In this document: one piece after another, positions 22,883 through 32,916 of the stretch
How positions within the stretch are numbered: position 1 is the stretch's first letter
Layout of the letters: each line of letters begins with the position of its first letter
Assembly (NCBI GenBank): GCA_009801085.1
Contig: VNWV01000023.1
Location: 124,001-188,000, forward strand
Source of the DNA: Lasiodiplodia sp. COLG20
Taxonomy: Eukaryota > Ascomycota > Dothideomycetes > Botryosphaeriales > Botryosphaeriaceae
DNA length: 64,000 bases
Direction: 5' to 3'
The notes under the pieces: model-generated
Databases searched by the model: none
Told to the model about the DNA's origin: nothing
Seen by the model: the letters and a program-made list of their open reading frames with translations, nothing else
Made by a program: the position numbers and the translations under genes

Positions 22883-24020
22883 TCATTCTCCACCGAGACG
22901 ACGGCCCGGACCACGTGTTGACGCCCAACTTGAGCCAGTAGTACGCGCCTCACCAGGTGGGGCATAAGCCACGCCGAAGCCACGCTGCTGAGGAGCAGGC
23001 CGCACACCACCTCCCTCAAAGTACTGCCTAATGAATCTTGGGGTCTTGATCGGATTGCTGCCACCACCAAATGTCGGCCAAATGCGGGTCAAGAAGTCGT
23101 AGAGATGAGCAGAAAGAAGCCCGGTAAGCTGGAGCATAGCCGGTGAGGGTCCATCCGCGACGAAGGTCCAGACCAATAGCAGATACGGTAGGTATTTGGC
23201 CTGGATGGTGACAATGAAGAACGTGACCATCCTGCTGCTGTTGTCCTGGGCGAACGTGTACGTGACTGCCATCATGAGGGCAGAGAGGAGAACGACAGAA
23301 CCGAGCCAGTAGCCAGCCAGAGCCTTGAACGAAGTTAGCAATCATTCGTCTGCTTCGTCCGTCTGTGAGGCGACAGTATAGGGTAGGCATGCGAAGGTGT
23401 GTAGGGAGTCGAAACCACAAAACGAAATGGATAATCCGTTCAGTTTTCTCAAGACATTCCCACCATGGCTGCACCGCACATGGACCATAAGGATTTTGCG
23501 AATGATTGGCGCATGTGAAGTGCAGCGGTAATCTTCCTCGATTCCAGGAACCGCTTCAGCTAGAGAGACTGGGCGGGCAGATATTCGAGGTTGAAAAGGG
23601 AAGTGGCGTCGAAAGGAGCAATGCGCGCATAGCCAAGACACGGGACTTACCGAAATGACAAGGCCATTGAAGGCAATGTACGTGAGGAAGGAACCCGGTT
23701 CAGTGAAGCGCGAGGAGCTGAGCTCCAGCTGCGAACCATACTGGTACAGGAAGTATGGGTCGAATATGATGCCAGTTCGCGGCCCAGTTATGAAGAAGGC
23801 AGTAACCAGCCTCCAGATCTGCGGTGGAAAGGTGAAGATTTTGTTTGGAAGGAAGACCAAAGGGTAGGCGGGAATGAGGTTGCTATAGACGCCGATGGAG
23901 GTGACAAACGAGCCTACAACGAGGGTCCTGCAATCAGCATCGGAATCAGTATCTGCGCACGAGTATGATCAAGCTACGGACATACCTCGTCACCGGCGGC
24001 CAAGACCAAACGACATCCAT
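22883..24020 (-). CDS. Derlin (Der1-like ER membrane protein)
   Basis: Encodes 250 residues in three exons (24020-23986, 23927-23651, 23323-22883). The N-terminus has PPVTRTLVVGSFVTS and then FLPNKIFTFPPQIWRLVTAFF, the WR motif typical of Derlins. Later come YTFAQDN, KYLPYLLLVWTF and HLYDFLTRIWPTFGGG. Hydrophobic segments support a multi-pass rhomboid-like pseudoprotease that lacks catalytic Ser/His. Derlins work in ER-associated degradation, moving misfolded proteins to the cytosol with the Hrd1 complex and Cdc48. The C-terminal tail ends in GPGRRLGGE and is Gly/Arg-rich. The second intron is 327 nt, long for this window; I chose its acceptor because it restores the family sequence in phase. 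It is divergent from LYS9. Confidence 0.9.
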
Positions 24021-24326
24021 GTTTGGCAGTGGTGTCGGCGGTGGTGGATTGGAGTTGGGCGGAGGCAGACGGATGGACAGGCGCCGGGCCGCGCGCAAGG
24101 TTTAAGGTCGCGGCTGCCTGGAAGCCTCTGGAAGGCCAGCCGTTGTTTGTGTTTCGTGGCAGTTTGGCGACAAGCTCCAGCTGCGCCTCTCGACGCCGGG
24201 AGCACAGAAAGGCCGATCGCCGGCAGGCACTGGCCGCAAAAGCCGCAGCCAAGCGCCCGCCGCGCCCCGCACAGGGGTTTGCCGCAGCGATGACGGAGGC
24301 GGTGGCACCCCACCATAGAATTCTTT

Positions 24327-24333
24327 TGAGTCA
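24327..24333. promoter_or_regulatory. Gcn4/Cpc1 consensus site upstream of LYS9
   Basis: TGAGTCA, the exact palindromic core bound by the bZIP regulator Gcn4 (Cpc1/CpcA in filamentous fungi), lies 189 bp upstream of the LYS9 start codon. Lysine biosynthesis genes are known general-control targets. The site also lies in the shared promoter with Derlin. Confidence 0.6.
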
Positions 24334-24521
24334 CTTTCAGGCGCGCCCAACGACACCTCGAAGTAAACATCAACGAAGGTGGGTCTCCAAGCTCTCTACT
24401 ACATATAAATCCGTTCATTTCGATCGTACTCTTGCCCCCGACCCTTTGCATCGGGTTTCGAGCTCAATTGATCGCTCACGCTCCGTCTGCAGGACCATCA
24501 TTTGTTTGAATCTTCGCCAAA

Positions 24522-26225
24522 ATGGACGCTATTCCCCCCGTTACCGGCTCTAGCCAGTCCATCCTCCTGCTCGGCTCCGGCTTTGGTGAGTGATGATTAT
24601 GTCGGCTAAATGGCTTCGTTCTGATTTGGTGTTCAGTGGCCCGTCCCACTGCCGAGATCCTGAGCGAGTCCGGCTTCAACGTACGTGCCACCACCCCACT
24701 GATCACACCTGTAAATGCTAACGTCACTTAGGTCACCGTTGGTAAGTAGAAACGTCACTTCGGAAGCCGAATTAGCAGCCAACAATCTTCGTAGCCTGCC
24801 GTACCCTTGAGAACGCCAAGAAGTTCTCTGAGGGCATCAAGAACGCCACCGCCATCTCTCTTGACGTCTCGGACGACAAGGCCCTTGATGCTCAGGTTGG
24901 CAAGCACGCTCTTGTAAGTGATACAATCCACCAGATTGACCATTGGCCCAAAAACTGATTGATTGCAGACCATTTCCCTGATTCCCTACACCCACCACGC
25001 CACTGTCATCAAGTCTGCCATCCGCAACGTAAGTCATGACCTACTATTGATCAAACCAAGCAATTCTCACACCCATGTAGAAGAAGCATGTCGTCACCAC
25101 CAGCTACGTCTCTCCCGCCATGATGGAGCTGGATGCCGAGGCCAAGGCTGCTGGCATCACCGTCATGAACGAGATCGGTCTCGACCCCGGTATTGACCAC
25201 CTGTACGCCGTCAAGACCATCGATGAGGTGCACAAGGCCGGTGGCAAGATCACCTCCTTCCTTTCCTACTGCGGTGGTCTCCCCGCCCCCGAGGACTCTG
25301 ACAACCCGCTTGGTTACAAGTTTTCGTGGTCGTCTCGCGGTGTCCTCCTTGCTCTCCGCAACGCCGCCAAGTACTACGACGGCGGCAAGGTCGTCGACAT
25401 TGCTTCCAAGGACCTGATGGGCACTGCCAAACCCTACTTCATCTACCCTGGCTACGCTTTCGTCGCCTACCCCAACCGTGACAGCACTCCCTACAAGGAG
25501 CGCTACAACATCCCGGAGGCTGAGACCATCGTCCGTGGTACCCTCCGTTTCCAGGGCTTCCCCGAGTTCATCAAGGCTCTCGTCGACATTGGCTTCCTGT
25601 CCGACGACGAGGTCGACTACCTCAAGCCTGGCAGCACTCCTCTGTCCTGGCGCGAGGTCACCAAGCGCGTCCTTGGCTCCTCCTCTGACGCCGATACCGA
25701 CCTCGTCTGGGCCATCGGCTCCAAGACCAACTTCGCCAACAACGAGGAGAAGGCCCGCATCCTCAACGGTCTCCGCTGGATCGGCATGTTCAGCCAGGAG
25801 CCCGTCACTCCCCGCGGCAACCCTCTCGATACCCTCTGCGCCACTCTTGAGAAGAAGATGCAGTACGAGAAGGGCGAGAGGGATCTGGTCATGCTGCAGC
25901 ACAAGTTCGGCATTGAGCACGCCGACGGCTCCAAGGAGGTACGCACCTCGACTCTCGTCGAGTACGGTGCTCCCGAGGGCTCTGGCGGCTACTCGGCCAT
26001 GGCCAAGCTCGTTGGTGTTCCTTGCGCCGTCGCCGTCAAGCAGGTCCTGAACGGCTCCATCAGCGAGAAGGGTATTCTCGCCCCCATGACTCCTGCCATC
26101 AACGACCCGTAAGTCTTTCCTAGAATCCCCACGAATGATTTACATGCTAACGTTAATATTGCAGGCTCATCAAGGAGCTCAAGGAGAAGTACGGCATTGA
26201 GATGAAGGAGAAGACCATTGCTTAA
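24522..26225 (+). CDS. LYS9: Saccharopine dehydrogenase (NADP+, L-glutamate-forming)
   Basis: Encodes 461 residues in seven exons: 24522-24585, 24637-24680, 24732-24741, 24795-24913, 24969-25028, 25081-26108 and 26165-26225. It catalyses the penultimate step of the alpha-aminoadipate lysine pathway, forming saccharopine from aminoadipate semialdehyde and glutamate. ILLLGSGFVARPT is the N-terminal Rossmann motif, VTVACRTLENAKK follows, and the large last domain contains NEIGLDPGIDHLYAVK and FLSYCGGLPAPE, all typical of Lys9. The third exon is only 10 nt; it encodes the VTV of a conserved strand, so skipping it breaks the protein. Splice junctions all restore frame. A Gcn4-type site lies upstream. 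Confidence 0.95.
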
Positions 26226-26721
26226 ATGCACAAGTTGACCCATACGAACAATTGACGTAAAAATAAAAGGGTAACTAGGAAAAATAAAAGGGATCCAGGA
26301 CACTACTTTTGCATGATGCTATTTGTGATATGCAGACTTTCACATGCCTACTCAGAACATTACAATCCGTGTTCGTTCTTCGCACACTAGATCAGACACA
26401 GTTGAACCGGAATTACAATCGCGTCTTCGGAACATGCATTACCATCCAACATGCATTACCATCCCTCATAGTCAAGCTGCAACAGGTTGTCCCCGTGCAA
26501 ACTTTTCCAGCGAAGCCTCTGCCATGCTTAAACAAATGGTACCTAGCATTTTCAGTCACAGTGCATTCTCCCCAGGGGCATTGTACAGGTTCACGGTCTA
26601 GGATACGGCGTTCCCACACAATGCGTATCGCCTTTCAGGGTCCTTGGGGAGATTGATCAAACCCGTCCGCAAGGCCTAGACTACCCTCAAAATTCTTGAA
26701 TTTCATGCTTCTCCTGGGTAT
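26226..26721. other. Intergenic region between convergent LYS9 and SDR genes
   Basis: No gene is supported. It should contain the two 3' untranslated regions. Confidence 0.35.
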
Positions 26722-27837
26722 TCATTCTCCGCCTTCTTGGGCTCCACCTGGCATTTGTGATGACTGCTGTTCTTCCTCAGCGTTCGCTGGAAAGCTTAGG
26801 TGTTTCCAATCCTCGATCTTGTACTGTGTCAGCCAGACAAAACATTGGTGAGCAAAACTCGCGCTTACCTCTTCGATTACACTTCTCAAGCGATCCCTGA
26901 TACTGTCTACCGCGTAAGAGCCCAGCAACAGTCTCAATGGCGGATATGAGCAATGACCCAATTGCCAGACCAGTTCGGCACTCTTGACTGCACTAGTGGG
27001 TTGCCGATCATTCAGCCATTGAACCATGCGCTTCGCATGTCCAGCGGGCGCAGTCGGGCCATTGTACGGTTCTCTTGCCGGCTTCACAAAGAAGTGGCCA
27101 TACCGCTTCAACTTGACGCCCTCTCCGTCGGAATCGTCCGGCTCATCCAACCGCACATGCCCCGGCTCTACCAGCGTCGCCTTGATATTGAACGCGTCCA
27201 CTTCATACAACATGCTTTCAATCAACCCTTCCACCGCATATTTCGTTGCGCAATACGGCCCCAACCCAGGCACTCCCAACGCGCCTGCCGTGCTACTAAA
27301 AATCAAGTACCTGCCATGCTGCTGAGCACGAAACAGCGGCAAGGTGAGCTGGAGTATATGCACGGTGCCGAAGAAATTCGTCTCAACCTGCGCTCGCAGC
27401 TCAGCCTCGTCCTGTTCCTCACACGCGCCAATGACGCCGTAGCCGGTACAATTGGCCACGATGCCAAAAGAGCCCCAGCGATTTGTGACGGCCCTGATGG
27501 CGGCAGCAACCGTCTCGCGGGCGCGCACGTCGCACAGCAGGCCGAGGCAGTTGGGCCCGTTGCTGGCCTCCCACCGCTTCATCTGCTCGACCGTGTTCTC
27601 CTGCGTCCACCCGACGGCGGCCACGCGGTCGCCGTGCGCCAGCGCCGCCCGCGTCAGCGACCGCCCCATGTGGCCCGTCGCGCCGAAGATGATCCACGTC
27701 GCCTGCTTGACCGGGTTGGTGTTGGCGTCGCCGCTGCCGCTCGTCGGCGGCTCGCATGTCGCGGGCAGCTGGAGGCGCGGCTGGTGCCGCAGCGCGGTCG
27801 AGGGGGAGAGGCTGGGGCTGTCGGCGTCGTTGTTCAT
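26722..27837 (-). CDS. Short-chain dehydrogenase/reductase
   Basis: Encodes 356 residues in two exons (27837-26869 and 26823-26722) separated by a 45-nt intron with CTGAC and a CAG acceptor. The Rossmann motif is IIFGATGHMGRSL, a variant of the usual TGxxxGxG. NCTGYG stands in the NNAG position, then SSTAG and YCATKYAVEG supply the catalytic serine and the Y-x3-K pair. The arrangement suggests a classical SDR with an unusual cofactor loop. A proline/serine-rich N-terminus of about 45 residues precedes the fold. The intron is a multiple of three without stops, so retention would not truncate the protein. The frame stays open upstream to 28017, so an earlier start is possible, but it would run close to the MMM1 start. 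The substrate is unknown. Confidence 0.85.
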   Translation of the reverse strand: MNNDADSPSLSPSTALRHQPRLQLPATCEPPTSGSGDANTNPVKQATWIIFGATGHMGRSLTRAALAHGDRVAAVGWTQENTVEQMKRWEASNGPNCLGLLCDVRARETVAAAIRAVTNRWGSFGIVANCTGYGVIGACEEQDEAELRAQVETNFFGTVHILQLTLPLFRAQQHGRYLIFSSTAGALGVPGLGPYCATKYAVEGLIESMLYEVDAFNIKATLVEPGHVRLDEPDDSDGEGVKLKRYGHFFVKPAREPYNGPTAPAGHAKRMVQWLNDRQPTSAVKSAELVWQLGHCSYPPLRLLLGSYAVDSIRDRLRSVIEEVSASFAHQCFVWLTQYKIEDWKHLSFPANAEEEQQSSQMPGGAQEGGE

Positions 27838-28100
27838 GGCATCGGTCGGGCGGAGCGTGTCGTCCGCGGGGAGATTGGACGGAGACGAGGTGGTGATGGG
27901 AGAGTCCGGGGAAAGCCTAGATGGCCGTGGACGCGGTGCGGGCGCGTGGACGTCATTGCGGAGGATTTGCTCTCGACCGCGAGTCAGGAAGCACGTCCTT
28001 GACCAGCTCCGCGTCAAACACCTGCAGTTTCTTCTCGCAATTCATGCAGAACCATGTCCTTGCGGTAGACGCCAGTCTCCCTGTGTTTCCCTCCTGCACA

Positions 28101-29728
28101 ATGGATGGTGCAAAAGGCAGGTTCCCCATTCTGCCAGCTGTATACCAGACACTGACTTCAACCCCGCCAGACGTGCCCGCCGTGGCACCGACACCGCAGT
28201 CCACCGGCCTCTCCTTCACCCAGGGCTTCCTGCTAGGCCAGCTCTCGGTGACGCTCCTGATCTTCTTCTTCATCAAGTTCTTCATCTTCGGCGAGCCGCC
28301 GCCAGCCGACGTGCGGCACGCGACGCGGGCGGCGGAACGGCGCGAACGCACCCTCGCCCACCAGCGCACCCTCTCCGCAACCGCCGCCGGCGTCCCGCCC
28401 GCGTCCTCGACCCTCCTCCGTCACAAGCGCAGCACCATCCTGCGCCCGCCGCCGCCCGTTACCAGCGCCACCATCCTCGCTAAGACCTACTACAACGTCA
28501 AGGGCCACCAGCCCGAGAGCCTGGACTGGTTCAACGTGCTGATCGCCCAAACCATCGCCCAGCTGCGCGCCGACGCCCGCCAGGACGATGCCGTGCTGAC
28601 TTCGCTGACCAACATTCTGAACGGCCCCACGCGTCCGGACTGGCTGGGAGAGATACGCGTCACCGAGATCGAGCTGGGCGACGAGTTCCCCATTTTCAGC
28701 AATTGCAGGGTCATTCCGGTCGAGGATGGCGGGTTGGGATTGGGCAGCCCGAATAAGAGTGATGGGGGTCTTTCGAATGAGGGCAGGTTGCAGGCACGGA
28801 TGGACGTGGATTTGAGCGACGTCATCACCTTGGGTATCGAGACGACGTTGATGCTAAATTGGCCAAGACCCAGGGTCGCAGTGCTGCCTGTTGCTTTAGC
28901 AGTGTCAGTGGTGCGGTTCAGTGGAACTGTGAGTATTGTCTACATTTTTGACTCTTTGGCTCAGTTGACTGACCTGGTATATAGCTATCACTGTCTTTCA
29001 TCCCATCCACACAGCCGTCAGCTTCTGCAGACCTCAATTCCTCCAACCCAGGCTCCAATTCTTCCTCACATACTCCTACCACCCTAGCCTTTACCTTCCT
29101 GGATGACTATCGCCTCGATCTCTCAGTTCGCTCTCTTCTTGGTAGCCGTTCACGCCTTCAGGACGTTCCGAAAATTGCCCAGCTTATTGAGAGCCGCCTG
29201 CACACATGGTTCGATGAGCGCTGCGTCGAGCCTCGATTCCAACAAATCGTAGTGCCTAATGTTTGGCCGCGCAAGAAGAACACCCGCGGCGGCGACGAGG
29301 GTGGCTCTGCCGGCGAAGAAGGTGCCGAGCAGGCGGCCGATGAACCCGCCGTCGACGCTATGGCCGAAAGCATCGAGACGGTCATGGATGGCGGCAGCAA
29401 GGCCGGTGGGCGCACAGGAAATGGCTCGGCGTCGCAGGCCGCTTCTTCCAGCTCGGCAGCGCTACCGAAGCCGCAACGGCAGTTCGCTCCAGGCCCGGCG
29501 AATGAGCTTGAGGCTCGCATGGCTGTGGAGGGCCAGAAGCTTCGCGAAGCCGAGGAAAGGGCCGGGCGGGTGGAGCGTGCTCGACAGGGTAGGGAGTTGA
29601 GAGATGATGGCGTGCGGTTAAGAGCGGGACACTCGCATTCGACGAGTCGAGAAGCTAGTGCGAGAGGGGATTGGAGGTCCAGAATGCCGGGAGGGATATC
29701 TGGTGTGGGTACTCCCACTGCAGAGTGA
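28101..29728 (+). CDS. MMM1: Maintenance of mitochondrial morphology protein 1 (ERMES subunit)
   Basis: Encodes 523 residues in two exons (28101-28928, 28985-29728). Near the N-terminus [13 protein letters not shown] leads into a single membrane anchor (residues about 43-63), placing the rest in the cytosol. The lipid-binding SMP domain starts near [18 protein letters not shown] and runs through [23 protein letters not shown] and [12 protein letters not shown]. Mmm1 is the ER-anchored subunit of the ER-mitochondria encounter structure with Mdm10, Mdm12 and Mdm34. The C-terminal tail of over 100 residues is low-complexity and charged, longer than in yeast. I chose the ATG at 28101 for its ACAATGG context; an in-frame ATG at 28044 would add 19 residues. 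Confidence 0.93.
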
Positions 29729-32085
29729 TGGTGTTGGCGTTCCGGCTAAAGCGGCTCCGCTTGAATCAAGCAGGAGCAGGAAAACGCTGCAGGTGATTGC
29801 GAAGAGGGGGTTGTGGAAGGTTTGACATGCCTTTTTCGAACTTGAAAGCATGTTGCGTCGCAAAGTGAGTGTACGATTTCAGCATGGCATGGCGTTGGAG
29901 GAATTCTGCCACAGGTACGCAATCATCTCTACATCTGTATTTTATCAAAGTCCTGAAGATCGCCCTGCACATTTGGGTGTGGATCTAATTCAATCACAAC
30001 TCCCATTGCGAACATTTCTTTTAGTCCTTCAGACTCTTATTTCCGAAATTCTTCAGAAGTACATGTTTCACGACGTTGCCACTGCGTTGGTTTCCAAGGT
30101 ATGTCCAACCTGTTAAGAGTTCTCGACTCTGCGGACCCACCGAACGTCTGTTAAACGTCGTCTGTGCTCTCTTCAAGTGGTCCGGGAATCCATGGTAAGG
30201 GGTGGACCGGAGGGTATAGGAGACTGTTGAGATGGATGCGTAGAGGTTCACGCCAAGTGGTGGCGTCTCGTACTCTGTGGGGAAATTTTTCCTTAAGTGT
30301 CGCCAAGGGTCCAATTTCGCTTCTCACGCCGGCCATGCAGACGATAGTGCGATAATGGCGCCAAAGGGTCCAAATGTCACACCTGACAGCTTCCGAAAGT
30401 GCGGGACCATGATGGCTGCTCTGCTGATACTGTTGTGTGAGAGAGTCATGTAGCTCAGAGAAAGGTGTGTGTATCGTTTTACGTGTACTATCTACACCCA
30501 GTCACTACCCTTTCCCCAACTGCCATCACCGTTCCAGTTGGCTACTCTGATCCATCCTCAATCTCACACTGGGATCGGAAAAGCCGGCTTGCCGCCACAA
30601 GGATATCCTCACCAGCGTCCCGGATTCGGATTCGGAACAGAATCGGGAGCTTCGGCGATCTACCCGTCTGATTTTTTGAACGGCCCGGCGCGGGATATAC
30701 CCGAGTCAGTACACGAGATTACCGAAGAGCCTCCTTCGTTGCCAAGAGTCGGTGTACATAGGGGTGTTGTAGCCGAAGGCTAGCTTAGGTTTGTATTTCG
30801 CTCATACCATGGGACGTCGATGTCGAAATAACAATTGTACATTCACATCCGGACGATAGCTTCTGCTATCCACATATGCTATTCATCATAAAGAAAATGC
30901 TGAGGAATAAGTCTTCCGTTTTCTAGGGCCTTGCTGTTGCTCACGCTAGCCTTCGGCTGTAACACGCCTCTGGAGATGGAGAAACTTCGTATCCGGTATA
31001 TTCCATATCCCAATATAGCAGGAGCAAGAAAAGAGGCGAAACAGTGAGGGCAAAACTGCCTCGGCTCTAGGCCAAGAACAAGGAAGGGTCCTGCAGCTAG
31101 CGCTTTCTCCAGGAAACAGGTAAGGATGCTAGAACGCCCGGCCAGCGACTCTAGCGCAGGTGACAAGCGTGATTCAATCATACGGTGCTCGGACCAGATG
31201 GAGCGATCTCAGACGTTGCAGGTGGGAACACCAAGTTTGGGAACAGTATAGTCCATCTTGCACATCCAGCCGAGATGTAAGAATGTGCTCTACTATAAAG
31301 TATTGTATAAGCAATATTGCTGCTCTGGCTAATGTACGTCGAGAGTATGTCTATTCTCCGGGTGCATGTCAGCCTTACGTTCGGGCATTAGCGTGGCACG
31401 AACGAGCTAAATTCTGCCCTGCGAATAGAGTTTAGCCGCTCGACTCAGCCTAGCGAGGCTTAAACACTGAGTCAACCATGTAATTCGTGTAGATCCCGCC
31501 GTGGCTGTTTCGTCATGTGCGCCTTTCCTGTGGTTTCCGTAAGGAGCCGTAGGTACTTATTTTGCCCTCGAGTGAGTATGGTCCTTCCTAATATGCACTA
31601 AGCCAAGAGACTTCTGGAATACGATCGGAACGTAGCATAAATATCAACTGATAATATGTGCTTACAAGGATAACGCTCCATTGCCTTAGGTATAGAAAAC
31701 AGCTCCTACTGTTTCCTATGCTGCTGTTGCAAGAGTCAGCAACGTGCGTGGATAGACTAGTGTCTCGTACAGCCTCCATGAATCGTGATGTCATTTGTGA
31801 TATTGGCGGGGCGGAGCAAGCTCTGCCAAGCAACAGTCGATAGGTAGTCACCTGCTAAGGCTGTTCGAGGTTAGGAAACACAGCAGAGCGAACTCGAGTG
31901 TCACCTTCTGGTCCTTGCTTTATCACTGTAATGGAGCTGATATCGCCAAGATATGTAGCTGTTTCAACAACAAGCAAAGCACGAAAGGGATATATAAAGC
32001 ACAAGTGCCATCACTACTGGATCATCATCACTGACGAACTCTCCATTCATTTGAACCAACACAAACATTCTTTTGGCACCGCAAG
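29729..32085. other. Gene-poor interval upstream of the NLP gene
   Basis: 2.36 kb without a supported gene. Short open frames, such as one at about 29850-30116 (88 codons) and a frame at 30469-30783 without an ATG, lack recognisable features. Composition is normal rather than RIP-like. The last part is the promoter of the NLP gene. Confidence 0.45.
31991..31998 (+). promoter_or_regulatory. TATA box of the NLP gene
   Basis: TATATAAA lies 95 bp upstream of the NLP start codon, an ideal TATA element at a plausible distance. TATA promoters are common in strongly regulated fungal genes. Confidence 0.6.
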
Positions 32086-32916
32086 ATGCATTACAGCAAC
32101 TTCATCGCCCTCCTCGCCGCCGCTTCCAGCGCTGTGGCTGCTCCGCTTGCTGCTCCCGAGGCGGCTGCTGAGGGCATCCAGGCTCTGGACAAGCGCGCTC
32201 CTACGGTCCCTCACGACTCTCTTTGGCCCATGGCGGAAAAGGTCCGTGGTGGTGTTGAAGGTAATGCCATCCGCCGCTACGAGCCGTTCCTCCACATCGC
32301 TTCTGGCTGCCAGTCGTACACCGCCGTCAACGACAGGGGCCAGGTGAGCGGTGGTCTCGACAACACCGGCAGTGCCACCGGTGGCTGTAGGGATGACCGC
32401 CGCGGTCAGACCTATGCCCGTGGTGCCTGGCACAATGGCCGCTACGCCATTATGTACGCCTGGTACTTCCCCAAGGACCAGATCTCCGACGGCGGTGGCA
32501 ACTTCGGTCACCGCCACGACTGGGAGAACGTCGTCATCTGGATTGACAACCGTGAGTTTCCCTCAACCTGACAGTTCAGTTGGTGAGTTGAATGACAGCT
32601 GACACTTCAATCAACAGCGGCCAACGCCAACCCCCGCGTCTTCGGTGCCGCCGCTTCGGGCCACGGCTCCTACAAGAAGACCGCCAACCCCCAGATGCGC
32701 GATGGCAACCGCCTCCAGGTCGAATACATGACCAACTTCCCCAGGAACCACGAGCTGCAGTTCAAGACCAGCCCTGGCCGTGACTTCTGGATGGTCGACT
32801 GGAATGAGCTCCCCAAGGCTACCACGGATGCCCTCAATGAGCACAAGTGGGGCGCCGCCAACTGCCCGTTCAACAACGGCAACTTCGGCAACAACCTCAA
32901 CAAGGCTTGGGTCTAA
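32086..32916 (+). CDS. Necrosis-inducing NPP1/NEP1-like protein (NLP), secreted
   Basis: Encodes 254 residues in two exons (32086-32551, 32618-32916). The N-terminus is a signal peptide (residues 1 to about 18, hydrophobic with AVA near the cut), followed by a short pro-segment ending in LDKR, a Kex2-type site near residue 37. The mature part carries the NPP1 domain with the family heptapeptide GHRHDWE intact, plus the two conserved cysteines (one in IASGCQS, one in GGC) expected for type 1 NLPs. Family members act on plant plasma membranes at glycosylinositol phosphoryl ceramides; some are cytotoxic to dicots and others are not. No break or frameshift is visible. The gene sits alone in about 5.7 kb of otherwise empty DNA and has a TATA box. 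Confidence 0.95.

Noticed and set aside
25051..25920. 289-codon minus-strand frame opposite LYS9
   Set aside because: Antisense shadow caused by C-ending codon bias of LYS9.
26953..28002. 349-codon plus-strand frame opposite the SDR gene
   Set aside because: Arg/Pro-rich antisense translation; the SDR motifs on the other strand are clear.
27838..28017. N-terminal extension of the SDR to 28017
   Set aside because: The extra residues are Pro/Arg/Ser-rich and unlike any SDR start, and the extension would approach the divergent MMM1 start. Kept only as an alternative.
30469..30783. Possible gene upstream of the NLP
   Set aside because: The frame opens on GTG without an ATG, no domain, and no plausible upstream exon found.
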